A stretch of DNA of 64,000 nucleotides. Origin: Paraburkholderia sp. (GTDB taxonomy: Bacteria > Pseudomonadota > Gammaproteobacteria > Burkholderiales > Burkholderiaceae). The stretch is taken from positions 1,384,001 through 1,448,000 of the forward strand of contig NZ_JAPWKB010000019.1 in the NCBI RefSeq assembly GCF_028283785.1, read 5' to 3'. Below the pieces are notes generated by a model. It worked only from the letters and a program-made list of their open reading frames with translations. It was not told where the DNA came from and did no database searches. A program made the position numbers and the translations under genes. Positions 43,807-55,500 of this stretch are shown one piece after another (position 1 is the stretch's first letter; the number at the start of each line of letters is the position of its first letter).

Positions 43807-43905
43807 GCATGTCTCCTGCTTCCAGTGTTGGGTGTCGGTTCACTGCGTCGGATTGCGTGGCGAGGCGCGACGGGTTGCCGGCACCGCCCCATGCAACCGC
43901 AGCCA

Positions 43906-44547
43906 TCAACGCAGCGCGTCGGCGGCTTGCACGCGGGCGATGCCCGCTGCGTGCAGGTCGCGCCATGCGGCGTCGAGCGAACCATTGAGATCGATCGCGC
44001 GGCTTGCGTCTTCGATCACTGAAACGTCAAATCCCGCTGCGCGTGCGTCGAGCGCCGACCACGCCACGCAGAAATCCGTGGCGAGCCCGCAGCACCACAC
44101 GCGCTTCACGCCGAGTTCGCGCAGATAGCCGGCGAGGCCGGTGGGCGTCACGCGATCCGCTTCGACGAAGGCCGAATAGCTGTCGACGTCCACGTGTTGC
44201 CCTTTGCGGATCACCGCTCTCGCGCGCACCGCCGTCTCGCACAGCCCGCGATGCAGCGCGGCGCCCGGCGTGTCCTGCACGCAATGCGACGGCCACAATA
44301 CCTGCTCGCCGTACGGCAGTTCGATCTTCTCGAACGGCACGCGGTGCGCATGATTGGCGGCAAACGAAACATGCGCGGCGGGATGCCAGTCTTGCGTCAG
44401 CACGACGTGCCGGAACGCGGACGCGATCCCCTCGATGACCGGCACGATCTCGTCGCCATGCGCGACCGCCAAGGCGCCGCCCGGCATGAAGTCGTTCTGT
44501 ACGTCGATCACCAGCAGGACTTCGTCCACGCCTCTTGCGTTGTGCAT
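43906..44547 (-). CDS. pncA: Nicotinamidase
   Basis: The 213-residue cysteine hydrolase has the catalytic triad of the nicotinamidase family: Asp in VIDVQNDFMPGGAL, Lys in AVIRKGQ and Cys in GLATDFCV. The metal-binding residues are in QDWHPAAH. It converts nicotinamide to nicotinate for NAD salvage. GGAG precedes the ATG at 44547. It stands between two beta-oxidation genes on the same strand with gaps of 99 and 75 nt. Confidence 0.92.
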   Translation of the reverse strand: MHNARGVDEVLLVIDVQNDFMPGGALAVAHGDEIVPVIEGIASAFRHVVLTQDWHPAAHVSFAANHAHRVPFEKIELPYGEQVLWPSHCVQDTPGAALHRGLCETAVRARAVIRKGQHVDVDSYSAFVEADRVTPTGLAGYLRELGVKRVWCCGLATDFCVAWSALDARAAGFDVSVIEDASRAIDLNGSLDAAWRDLHAAGIARVQAADALR

Positions 44548-44622
44548 CGTGAGCTCCGTTGCTGCGGTTGAGCTGCGATTGGGCTGCGGTCGGGTTCGGC
44601 TACGCGGGTTCTGCCGTTCGCG

Positions 44623-46707
44623 TCAGCGATTGAATCCGCGGCCCTGCTGCGCCAGTTCGCCAATCGACGATGCCGCCTTCCACGCGTCGCCGTTCGGCTG
44701 CGACGCATAGCGGCGAATCGCGCGCTCGACGTTGTACAAGCCGACCGTATCCGCGTAGAGCATCGGGCCGCCGCGATAGAGCGGGAAGCCGTAACCGGTC
44801 AGATAGACCATGTCTATATCCGACGCCTTCGACGCAATGCCTTCTTCGAGGATCTTCGCGCCTTCGTTGGCAAGCGCGAACACGAGGCGCTCGACGATCT
44901 CGTCGTCGGAAATCTTGCGACGCGTCGCGCCGGTTTCCTGCGAATACGCGACGATCATGTCGTCCACGAGTTTCGACGGATGCGCGTTGCGGTCGCCCGC
45001 CTTGTAGTCGTACCAGCCGCCGCCCGTCTTCTGGCCGAAGCGGCCGGTTTCGCACAGCCGGTCGGCGATCTTCGAATAGTGCATGTCCGGCTGCTCCTGA
45101 TAGCGACGCTTGCGGATCGCCCAGCCGATATCGTTACCGGCGAGGTCGCTCATCCGGAACGGGCCCATCGCGAAGCCGAATTTCTCGATGGCCTTGTCGA
45201 CCTGCGCGGGCAGCGCGCCTTCTTCGAGCATGAACAGCGCCTGGCGGATGTACTGCTCGACCATCCGGTTGCCGATAAAGCCGTCGCACACGCCCGACAC
45301 CACCGCCGTCTTGCGGATCTTTTTCGCGAGCTTCATCACCGTGGCCAGCACGTCTTTGGACGTGTGCTCGCCGCGCACCACTTCGAGCAGCTTCATCACG
45401 TTGGCCGGGCTGAAGAAGTGCATGCCGATCACGTCCTGCGGACGCTTCGTGAACGCGGCGATCCTGTTCACATCCAGCGTGGACGTGTTCGACGCGAGGA
45501 TCGCGCCGGACTTCGCCACTTCGTCGAGTTGCCGGAACACCTGTTCCTTGACGCCGAGTTCTTCGAACACGGCTTCGACGATCAGGTCGGCATTTTTCAG
45601 GTCGTCGTACGAGAGCGTCGGACGCAGCAGCGCGAGGCGCTGTTCGAGCGCATCGGCGGTGAGCTTGCCTTTCTTGACGTTGCCTTCGTAATTCTTGCGA
45701 ATCGTCGCGAGACCGCGATCCAGCGCATCCTGCTTCGTTTCGAGCAAGGTGACGGGGATGCCCGCGTTCAGGAAGTTCATCGCGATGCCGCCGCCCATCG
45801 TGCCCGCGCCGATCACCGCAACCGACTTGATGTCGCGCACCGGCGTGTCGGACGGCACATCGGGAATCTTGCTGGCCGCGCGCTCACCGAAAAACGCGTG
45901 ACGCAGCGCGCGGCTTTCCGGCGTCTGCACCAGCGCCATAAAGCATTCGCGTTCGACCGCGAGGCCTTTGTCGAAACCGTTCAGCACGCCCGCTTCGACC
46001 GCGTCGATGCACTTGTGCGGCGCCGGGAACTGCTTTGCGAGCGTCGCGACGGTATTGCGCGCGAACTGGATAAAACCTTGCGCCTCAGCATGCACGATCT
46101 TGCGATCGCGAACCTTCGGATGCGGGCCTTTCTGTGCGCCCACTTTCGTCGCGAACGCGAGCGCCGCTTTCGCCAGATCGCCTTCGACGACTTCGTCGAA
46201 CAGGCCCGATCCGGCCAGCTTCTCCGACATCACGACATTGCCCGACACGATCATGTTCAGCGCGGCTTCGAGGCCGATCGCGCGCGGCAGACGTTGGGTG
46301 CCGCCCGCGCCCGGCAAGATGCCGAGTTTCACTTCGGGCAGTGCGATCTGCGCGCCGACGGCCGCGATCCGGTAATGCGCGCCGAGCGCGAGTTCGAGAC
46401 CACCGCCCATCGCGACGCTGTGGATCGCGGCCACGACCGGCTTCGCGCTGCCTTCGACGGCCTTGATGACCGTGCCGAGCGTCGGTTCCTGAGTGGCTTT
46501 CGGCGTGTTGAATTCGGTGATGTCGGCGCCGCCCGAGAATGCCTTGCCGGCGCCCGTCAGCACGATCGCCGTGACGGCCGGGTCCTGTTGCGCCCGTTCG
46601 ATGCCTTCGACGATGCCGGCTCGTGTCGACAGACCGAGCCCGTTGACCGGAGGGTTGTTCAGCGTGATAACGGCGACGCCGTCGTGGGTTGTGTAATCCA
46701 CTGCCAT
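44623..46707 (-). CDS. Multifunctional enoyl-CoA hydratase / 3-hydroxyacyl-CoA dehydrogenase
   Basis: The 694-residue fusion has an N-terminal crotonase domain (GKAFSGGADI; the oxyanion segment GGGLELALG; PEVKLGILPGAGGTQRL). A Rossmann dehydrogenase domain follows (VIGAGTMGGGIAMNF; HFFSPANVMKLLEVV), then two C-terminal dimerisation repeats. It hydrates enoyl-CoA and oxidises the 3-hydroxy product in beta-oxidation. Layout resembles peroxisomal-type/FadJ-like proteins. GGAGG precedes the ATG at 46707. Thiolase downstream and acyl-CoA ligase upstream complete the pathway, except for an acyl-CoA dehydrogenase, which is absent here. Confidence 0.94.
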   Translation of the reverse strand: MAVDYTTHDGVAVITLNNPPVNGLGLSTRAGIVEGIERAQQDPAVTAIVLTGAGKAFSGGADITEFNTPKATQEPTLGTVIKAVEGSAKPVVAAIHSVAMGGGLELALGAHYRIAAVGAQIALPEVKLGILPGAGGTQRLPRAIGLEAALNMIVSGNVVMSEKLAGSGLFDEVVEGDLAKAALAFATKVGAQKGPHPKVRDRKIVHAEAQGFIQFARNTVATLAKQFPAPHKCIDAVEAGVLNGFDKGLAVERECFMALVQTPESRALRHAFFGERAASKIPDVPSDTPVRDIKSVAVIGAGTMGGGIAMNFLNAGIPVTLLETKQDALDRGLATIRKNYEGNVKKGKLTADALEQRLALLRPTLSYDDLKNADLIVEAVFEELGVKEQVFRQLDEVAKSGAILASNTSTLDVNRIAAFTKRPQDVIGMHFFSPANVMKLLEVVRGEHTSKDVLATVMKLAKKIRKTAVVSGVCDGFIGNRMVEQYIRQALFMLEEGALPAQVDKAIEKFGFAMGPFRMSDLAGNDIGWAIRKRRYQEQPDMHYSKIADRLCETGRFGQKTGGGWYDYKAGDRNAHPSKLVDDMIVAYSQETGATRRKISDDEIVERLVFALANEGAKILEEGIASKASDIDMVYLTGYGFPLYRGGPMLYADTVGLYNVERAIRRYASQPNGDAWKAASSIGELAQQGRGFNR

Positions 46708-46879
46708 CTGTCTGCCTCCATGTGAGGAAGCGGCGCGTCGTGCGCCGCCCATCCCAACTTTCGGACGCGCTCAACCGACGTGGTCAGCTGGCGCGATTCC
46801 CGTGCCGGTTCATTGTCCGACATTCCGGGTCAGCAGGCAGAATACACAAAAAAGCACGCTCGTTCAATTTCAAAACAGC

Positions 46880-48610
46880 TTATTGAACGGAAGGGTTTTC
46901 CCTCGTGCCGGCGAGCGGCGTGGACAGATCGAGTGCGGCGTCGTCCAGCGGCGTCAGCGGACAGCCTTCGATGCCGACCGACGAAGGCAGAACATGATCG
47001 CGGAACCGTTCGCGCAGCTTCAGTTTTTGCAACTTGCCGGTGGCCGTGTGCGGCAGTTCGTCGACGAATGCGACGTCATCGGGAATCCACCATTTCGCGA
47101 CCTTGCCGTCGTAAAACGCCAGCAGCGCTTCGCGGCTCACGTCCATGCCCGCGCGTTTGACGACGACCAGCAACGGCCGCTCGGTCCACTTCGGATGCGA
47201 ACAGGCGATGCACGCGGCTTCGGCCACGGCCGGATGCGCAATCGCGACGTTCTCGACGTCGATCGAGCTGATCCATTCGCCGCCGGACTTGATCACGTCC
47301 TTGCTGCGATCGGTAATGTTCAGAAAGCCGTCGCGGTCGATGGTGGCGACGTCGCCGGTCGGAAACCAGCCGTCGATCAGCGGCGACTCGTCCTTGCGGA
47401 AATACCGGTCGATCACCCACGGACCCCGCACGTGCAGATCGCCGAATGCGACGCCGTCCCACGGCAGATCGCGGCCGTCGTCGCCGACGATCTTCATGTC
47501 CACGCCATACAGCGCATGACCCTGCTTTTCGCGCAGCTTGCGCTGTTCGGCTTTCGGACGCTGCGACTGTTCCCACGTGAGTTTCGCGAGCGTGCCGAGC
47601 GGCGACATCTCGGTCATGCCCCACGCATGAATCACCTCGATGCCGTACTCGTCCTCGAACGTGCGCAGCATCGCGGGCGGACAGGCCGAGCCGCCGATCA
47701 CCGTCCGCTCCAGCGACGTGAAGCGCGCCTTCGCGTCGCGCAGATGGTTCAGCAAACCGAGCCACACGGTCGGCACGCCCGCCGAATACGTGACGCGCTC
47801 CGCTTCCATCAATTCGTACAGCGACTTGCCGTCGAGATCCTTGCCGGGAAACACCAGTTTCGCGCCCGTCAACGGCGCGGCGTGCGGAATGCCCCATGCG
47901 TTGACGTGAAACATCGGGACCACGGGCAGCACGGAATCGCGGGCGGACAGGCACATCGCGTCGGGCATCGATGCGCCCATCGCGTGCAGCACGGTCGAGC
48001 GATGCGTGTACAGCGCGCCTTTCGGATTGCCGGTCGTGCCCGACGTGTAGCACAGGTAAGACGCCTGCCGCTCGTCGATCGCGGGCCATTCGAAGTCGCC
48101 GTCCTGTGCGTCCAGCAGCGTCTCGTAGCACAGCACCGGGGTTTGCATCGTCAGCGGCATATGCGCTTCGCCGGTCATCGCGATCCAGCCGCGCACCTTC
48201 GGACAATGCGGCGCGAGCGCGTCCACCAGCGTCGCGAACGACGTGTCGAACAGCACGAAACTGTCGTCCGCGTGGTTGACGATGTACGCGATCTGCTCGG
48301 GAAACAGCCGCGGATTGATGGTGTGACAGACCGCGCCGAAACCAGCCGTGCCGTAATAGGCTTCGAGATGCCGGTAGCCGTTCCACGCGAGCGTCGCGAC
48401 GCGTTCGCCGGATTCAACGCCGAGCGCGATCAACGCCTGGGCCAGCCGTTTCGCGCGGCGCTCGCAGTCGCGATAGGTGTACCGGTGCAGATCACCTTCG
48501 ATGCGCCGCGACACGATCTCGGTATCGCCGAAATGCCGGGCGGCATGTGCAATCAACGACGACACCGTAAGCGGCACGTCCATCATCTGTCCATACAGCG
48601 GCATCGTCAT
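46880..48610 (-). CDS. Fatty acyl-CoA ligase (AMP-forming)
   Basis: The 576-residue ANL-superfamily enzyme has the P-loop-like YTSGTTGNPKG, HAWGMTEMSPLG (A5 region), GWFPTGDVATID and ITDRSKDVIKSGGEWIS, and the catalytic Lys region TATGKLQKLKLRE. It activates medium- or long-chain fatty acids via acyl-AMP. The FadD3/ DmdB-like size suits medium chains; chain length is not certain. Start at 48610 (ATG ACG ATG) has AGGAG about ten bases upstream; the second ATG at 48604 is also possible. Divergent from selO. Confidence 0.92.
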   Translation of the reverse strand: MTMPLYGQMMDVPLTVSSLIAHAARHFGDTEIVSRRIEGDLHRYTYRDCERRAKRLAQALIALGVESGERVATLAWNGYRHLEAYYGTAGFGAVCHTINPRLFPEQIAYIVNHADDSFVLFDTSFATLVDALAPHCPKVRGWIAMTGEAHMPLTMQTPVLCYETLLDAQDGDFEWPAIDERQASYLCYTSGTTGNPKGALYTHRSTVLHAMGASMPDAMCLSARDSVLPVVPMFHVNAWGIPHAAPLTGAKLVFPGKDLDGKSLYELMEAERVTYSAGVPTVWLGLLNHLRDAKARFTSLERTVIGGSACPPAMLRTFEDEYGIEVIHAWGMTEMSPLGTLAKLTWEQSQRPKAEQRKLREKQGHALYGVDMKIVGDDGRDLPWDGVAFGDLHVRGPWVIDRYFRKDESPLIDGWFPTGDVATIDRDGFLNITDRSKDVIKSGGEWISSIDVENVAIAHPAVAEAACIACSHPKWTERPLLVVVKRAGMDVSREALLAFYDGKVAKWWIPDDVAFVDELPHTATGKLQKLKLRERFRDHVLPSSVGIEGCPLTPLDDAALDLSTPLAGTRENPSVQ

Positions 48611-48707
48611 ATGCGGGTGTCTCCTCGCCTGTTTCTGTTTGGGTTGCGGCTCCGTGCAACGCCGCTAGCGCGGATTTACAATATCGGTTAATCCAGAGGC
48701 GCTCAAC

Positions 48708-50273
<1,566 letters not shown>

Positions 50274-50357
50274 AACCGTGACAGCCGTTTCCCGTCACGT
50301 CGTTACGCCAATACTTCGTCTCAACCTGCGCCACGCACTCTCAGACAGGACCCGACC

Positions 50358-50789
50358 ATGAACTCCGACGATCTCAACACCCGCCCGCAGTCCGATCAGC
50401 CTGCCGTTCAGAAAGACGACGCCGAATGGCGCAAGCAGCTGTCCGAAACCGAATATCAGGTGACGCGCCACGCCGCCACCGAGCGTCCGTTTACCGGCCG
50501 TTACCACGATCACTGGGATCGCGGCATCTACGATTGCGTCTGCTGCGGCACGCCGCTGTTCGAATCCGACACCAAGTTCGACGCCGGTTGCGGCTGGCCG
50601 AGCTACTTCAAACCGATCGACGGCGAGGTGATCGCCGAGAAAACCGACCGCTCGCACGGCATGCTGCGCATCGAGGTGCAATGCAAGAATTGCGGCGCGC
50701 ATCTGGGTCACGTGTTCGAGGACGGCCCGGCGCCGACCGGCCAGCGGTACTGCATCAATTCCGCTGCGCTACAATTCGAGCCCAGGTAA
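50358..50789 (+). CDS. msrB: Peptide-methionine (R)-S-oxide reductase
   Basis: A 143-residue MsrB. Zinc ligands are Cys60, Cys63, Cys109 and Cys112; the catalytic cysteine is Cys132 in RYCINSAAL. It reduces the R isomer of methionine sulfoxide in proteins. The first 20 residues are a non-conserved polar extension. AGGA precedes the ATG at 50358. It lies between selO and yciB on the same strand. Confidence 0.96.
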   Translation: MNSDDLNTRPQSDQPAVQKDDAEWRKQLSETEYQVTRHAATERPFTGRYHDHWDRGIYDCVCCGTPLFESDTKFDAGCGWPSYFKPIDGEVIAEKTDRSHGMLRIEVQCKNCGAHLGHVFEDGPAPTGQRYCINSAALQFEPR

Positions 50790-50875
50790 CGCACTGACGC
50801 GCGCGCAGCGCATGCCGCGCGTGTCGCGCGCGCGGCCACCCTTCACTTCCGAATTCGCGAATTCCCGCCCAGATA

Positions 50876-51406
50876 ATGAAATTCCTGTTCGATCTGTTTC
50901 CGATCATCCTGTTCTTCGTCGCGTTCAAGCTCTGGGGCATTTTCACGGCAACGGCAGTCGCGATCGTCGCCACGCTGGTGCAGATCGCGTGGGTCGCGTT
51001 CCGGCACCGCAAGGTCGATCCGATGCTGTGGGTCAGCCTCGGCGTCGTCACCGTGTTCGGCGGCGCGACGCTCGTGCTGCACAACGACACCTTTATCAAG
51101 TGGAAGCCCACCGTGCTGTACTGGGCGTTTTCGGTCGCGTTGATCGTGTCGCAGATGGCGTTCAACAAGAATCTGATCGAAGCGATGATGGGCAAGCAGA
51201 TCACGTTGCCGCACGCAATCTGGAGCAAGCTGAACGTCGTCTGGGCCGTATTTTTCGTGCTGCTCGGCATTCTCAACCTGTTCGTCGCGTACAACTTCAC
51301 GACCGATCAATGGGTCAATTTCAAGCTGTTCGGCGCGACCGGCTGTCTGGTGGTGTTTATCGTCGGCCAGAGTTTGTGGCTGTCGAAGTATATGAAGGAA
51401 GAATGA
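50876..51406 (+). CDS. yciB: Inner-membrane septation protein YciB/IspZ
   Basis: The 176-residue protein starts MKFLFDLFPIILFFVAFKLW and has five to six membrane helices, with KPTVLYWAFSVAL and WSKLNVVWAVFFVLLGILNL. It takes part in cell envelope and septum formation through contacts with division and elongation proteins. The start at 50876 has no strong ribosome site; the gene ends one base before bolA, so the pair is co-transcribed. Confidence 0.95.
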   Translation: MKFLFDLFPIILFFVAFKLWGIFTATAVAIVATLVQIAWVAFRHRKVDPMLWVSLGVVTVFGGATLVLHNDTFIKWKPTVLYWAFSVALIVSQMAFNKNLIEAMMGKQITLPHAIWSKLNVVWAVFFVLLGILNLFVAYNFTTDQWVNFKLFGATGCLVVFIVGQSLWLSKYMKEE

Positions 51407-51407
51407 C

Positions 51408-51722
51408 ATGAGCGCCAATCCGTTTCTGAACGCGACCACCGCCGAGCGCGCCGCGTTGATCGAAACGCGCATCGCAGCGGCGCTCGCGCCGGTGCAATCC
51501 ATCGAGGTTCGCGACGACAGCGCACAGCATGCAGGTCATGCCGGCGCCGAGGCCGGCGGTCACTTTACCGTCACGATCGTGGCGGCCGTTTTCGCCGGTA
51601 AAGCCCGCGTGGCGCGGCATCGACTGGTGTATGATGCGCTGGCCGATGCCATGCAGCGCGGCATTCACGCCCTCGCAATCACGGCTTACACGCCCGAAGA
51701 ATTCGCTTTGCTGTCCCGTTAG
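51408..51722 (+). CDS. BolA-family protein
   Basis: A 104-residue BolA domain: ERAALIETRIAAALAPVQSI, DDSAQHAGH, GGHFTVTIVAAVFAGKARVA and RHRLVYDAL. The C-terminal His of the RHRLV segment is a known metal or cluster ligand. BolA proteins pair with monothiol glutaredoxins and affect iron-sulfur handling and cell shape. AAGGAAG precedes the ATG at 51408; the preceding yciB stop is one base away. The ppiC-like gene follows 10 nt downstream. Confidence 0.93.
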   Translation: MSANPFLNATTAERAALIETRIAAALAPVQSIEVRDDSAQHAGHAGAEAGGHFTVTIVAAVFAGKARVARHRLVYDALADAMQRGIHALAITAYTPEEFALLSR

Positions 51723-51732
51723 GAAACTGCCG

Positions 51733-52512
51733 ATGACCTTGAAGAAAACCCGTCTCTGGGTATTGCTGGCTGCGTGTGCAGCCGCGCCTGCGTTTGCACA
51801 GAATGTTGCCGTCGTCAACGGCACGCCAATCCCTAAAGCGCGCGTCGATGCGCTAGTGAGCCAGTTGGTGCATCAAGGCCAGCAAGACACGCCGCAGTTG
51901 CAGATGGCCGTGCGCGAAGAACTGGTGAACCGCGAAATCCTGATGCAGGAAGCGGCACGTAAAGGCATCCCGAACCGCACCGACGTGAAGGCGCAAGTCG
52001 CCGTCGCGCAGCAAACCGTGGTGTTGCGTGCGCTAATCGAAGACTTCGTGAAGACCCACGCCCCCACCGACGACGAAATCAAGGCGCGTTACGACTCGCT
52101 GGTCAAAGATGCGGGCGGCAAGGAATATCACCTGCACCACATCCTCGTCGATAACGAACAACAGGCGAAGGATCTGATCGCGAAGATCAAGGGTGGCGCA
52201 AGCTTCGAAGATCTGGCCAAGCAGTTCTCGAAAGACCCGGGATCGGGCAAGAACGGCGGCGACCTGGACTGGTCCGACCCGAAGGCTTATGTGCCCGAGT
52301 TCGCCGATGCGGCAACGCATCTGAAGAAGGGTGAAATGACGGACACGCCGGTGCATACGCAATTCGGCTGGCACATCATCCGCCTCGACGACACGCGCGA
52401 CATCACACCGCCGCCGCTCGAACAGGTCAAGGCTCAGATCGTCCAGCAGATTCAGCAGGAAAAGCTGCAAGCGTACGAAGAGTCGCTGCGCAAGAACGCG
52501 AAGATTCAGTAA
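51733..52512 (+). CDS. Exported parvulin-type peptidylprolyl isomerase
   Basis: The 259-residue precursor has a Sec signal (about 1-22, ending AFAQ), a SurA-like N-terminal helical region and a parvulin domain: YHLHHILVDNEQQAKDLIAK, GASFEDLAKQFSKDPG, GGDLDW and HTQFGWHIIRLDD. It should isomerise prolyl bonds of outer-membrane or periplasmic clients. AGGAAA precedes the ATG at 51733. The stop lies 19 nt before a strong terminator, ending the selO-to-here unit. Confidence 0.94.
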   Translation: MTLKKTRLWVLLAACAAAPAFAQNVAVVNGTPIPKARVDALVSQLVHQGQQDTPQLQMAVREELVNREILMQEAARKGIPNRTDVKAQVAVAQQTVVLRALIEDFVKTHAPTDDEIKARYDSLVKDAGGKEYHLHHILVDNEQQAKDLIAKIKGGASFEDLAKQFSKDPGSGKNGGDLDWSDPKAYVPEFADAATHLKKGEMTDTPVHTQFGWHIIRLDDTRDITPPPLEQVKAQIVQQIQQEKLQAYEESLRKNAKIQ

Positions 52513-52530
52513 CGCGTTTTTCCGCTCAAC

Positions 52531-52558
52531 AAAAAAGCCGCCCGAGGGCGGCTTTTTT
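52531..52558. terminator. Bidirectional rho-independent terminator
   Basis: AAAAAAGCCGCCC and GGGCGGCTTTTTT form a long stem with a minimal loop at 52544-52545. The A/T runs make it work both ways, for the parvulin gene (plus) and purL (minus), which converge here. Confidence 0.95.
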
Positions 52559-52596
52559 GTTTGTTGCCAGCGGATCGAACCCGATCCGCCCGACCC

Positions 52597-55500
52597 TCAA
52601 CCCAGCCAGCGACGCGCGTTCTGGAACACGCGCATCCACGGGCTGCCGTCGTTGTTGCCTTCGCTCCACGCTTGCGGCGCCCAGCTCATCTGCACCGTAC
52701 GATGCACGCGCTCCGTGTGCGGCATCAACACCGTGAATCGGCCGTCGGCGGTCGTGACCGACGTGATGCCATCCGGCGAACCGTTCGGGTTGAACGGATA
52801 CTGCTCCGTCGCCTGACCGCGATGATCGACGAAGCGCATCGCGACCGCGACTTTCGACGCATCGCCTTGCTGCGAGAAGTCGGCAAAGCCTTCACCGTGC
52901 GCGACGGCAACCGGAATGCGCGAACCTTCCATTCCGTTGAAGAAGATCGACGGCGACGATTGCACTTCGACCAGCGAGAAGCGCGCCTCGAATTTCTCCG
53001 ACTTGTTGCGCGTGAACTTCGGCCACGCTTCCGCGCCCGGAATCATCGACGCGAGGCTGCTCAACATCTGGCAACCGTTACAGATGCCGAGCGCGAACGT
53101 GTCTTCACGACCGAAGAACGCCGCGAACATATCGGCGAGCTGCGCATTGAAACGGATGGTTTTCGCCCAGCCTTCGCCTGCACCCAGCACGTCGCCGTAC
53201 GAGAAGCCGCCGCACGCAACCGCGCCCGCGAAATCGGCCAGCGTCGCGCGACCGGCCAGCAGATCGCTCATGTGCACGTCGTAAGCATCGAAGCCCGCGC
53301 GGTCGAATGCGTACGCGGTTTCGAGGTGCGAATTCACGCCCTGTTCACGCAGGATCGCGACACGCGGACGCGCGCCCTTGCCGATAAACGGCGCCGCCAC
53401 GTCTTCCGACGGACTGAACGTCAGCACCGGCGTGATGCCCGGATCTGCTGCGTCGAGCAACACGTCGTATTCGGCGTCGGCACAGGCCGGATTGTCACGC
53501 AGACGCGAAATGCGCCAGCTCACTTCGCTCCACGCGCGGTGCAACTCGGCGCGCGGTGCGTCGTAGATCTTCTTCGCGTCGCGATAGATTTCGACGGTAT
53601 CGCGATCGTTGAGCTTGCCGATCACGTGCGAGCACGCGGACAAACCATGCTCACGCAGCGCGCCCAGCACGAGATCGCGCTCGCTCGCGCGAACCTGGAT
53701 CACCGCGCCGAGTTCTTCGTTGAACAGCGCGCGGATCGTGCGGTCTTCACGACGGCCGCTGGTCTGCTTCGTCCAGTCTTTCGCGTCGCCGTAATCGAAT
53801 TCGTGATTCGGATCGAGCGTGAGCATATCGACGTTCAGCGACACGCCGACCCGACCCGCGAACGCCATTTCGCACACCGTCGCCCACAAGCCGCCGTCCG
53901 AACGGTCGTGATACGCGAGCAGCTTGCCGTCCGCGTTCAACGCCTGAATCGCCGCGAAGAAGCGCTTCAGGTCTTCTGCGTCGTCCACGTCGGGCACCGT
54001 GTCGCCGACCTGCTGCGTCACTTGCGCGAGAATGCTGCCGCCCAGACGATGCTTGCCGCGACCGAGATCGATTGCGATCAGCACGGAATCACCGGCTTCG
54101 TCCGCGCGACGCAGTTGCGGCGTCAGATGACGGCGCACGTCTTCGACCGGCGCGAATGCCGAGATGATCAGCGAGACCGGCGCGACGACTTCCTTCGCGA
54201 CGCCCTGATCTTCCCACTTGGTGCGCATCGACAGCGAATCCTTGCCGACCGGAATGCTGATGCCCAGCGCCGGGCACAGTTCCATACCGATCGCCTTGAC
54301 CGTGTCGTACAACGCCGCGTCTTCGCCGGCTGCGCCGCATGCGGCCATCCAGTTCGCGGACAGCTTGAGCTTGTCGAGCGACGCGATCGGTGCGGATGCG
54401 ATGTTCGTCACCGCCTCGCCGACCGCCATGCGGCCCGACGCCGGTGCATCGATCACGGCCAGCGGCGTGCGCTCGGCCATCGTCATCGCTTCGCCGGTGA
54501 AACCGGCGTAGTCCATCGTGGTGATCGCGCAATCGGCGACCGGCACCTGCCACGGACCGACCATCTGGTCGCGCGCGGTCGTGCCGCCCACCGAGCGATC
54601 GCCGATCGTAATCAGGAACGACTTGCTGGCGACCGTCGGGTGACGCAGCACGCTCGTCGCGACCTCGGCCAGCACCACGTTAGTCACGTCCACCGGTTGC
54701 AGCGTCGTGACTTCGCGCTTCACGTCGCGATGCATCTTCGGCGCCTTGCCGAGCAGCACTTCCATCGGCATATCGACCGGCTGATGCACGTCGTCTTGCG
54801 CGTCCGCGTCGATCAGCTTCAGCTGACGCTCGGCGGTCGCGACGCCGACTACCGCGAACGGGCAACGCTCGCGTTCGCACATCGCCTCGAATTCGGGCAG
54901 ATCGGACGGCGCAATGGCCAGCACATAACGCTCTTGCGCTTCGTTCGACCAGATTTCGCGCGGCGACAGACCGCTTTCTTCAAGCTGCACGTTACGCAAC
55001 TGGAACACCGCGCCCTTGCCCGCGCCATCGACGACTTCCGGGAACGCGTTCGACAAACCGCCCGCGCCGACGTCGTGAATGCTCAGGATCGGGTTCTTGT
55101 CGCCGAGTTGCCAGCACGCGTTGATCACTTCCTGCGCGCGACGCTCGATTTCCGGATTGCCGCGTTGCACCGAGTCGAAGTCGAGTTCGGCGGTGTTCGT
55201 GCCGGTTGCCATCGAACTGGCCGCGCCGCCGCCCATGCCGATACGCATGCCCGGACCGCCGATCTGGATCAGCAGCGAGCCTTCCGGCAAGTCGTGCTTG
55301 TGCGTGTGCTGGTCGGAGATATTGCCGATACCACCGGCGATCATGATCGGCTTGTGATAGCCGCGCACGGTGCCCGCGACGTTCTGTTCGTACGTGCGGA
55401 AATAGCCGCCGAGATTCGGACGGCCGAACTCGTTATTGAATGCCGCGCCGCCGAGCGGACCGTCGATCATGATCTGCAACGGCGAAGCGATGCGATCCGG

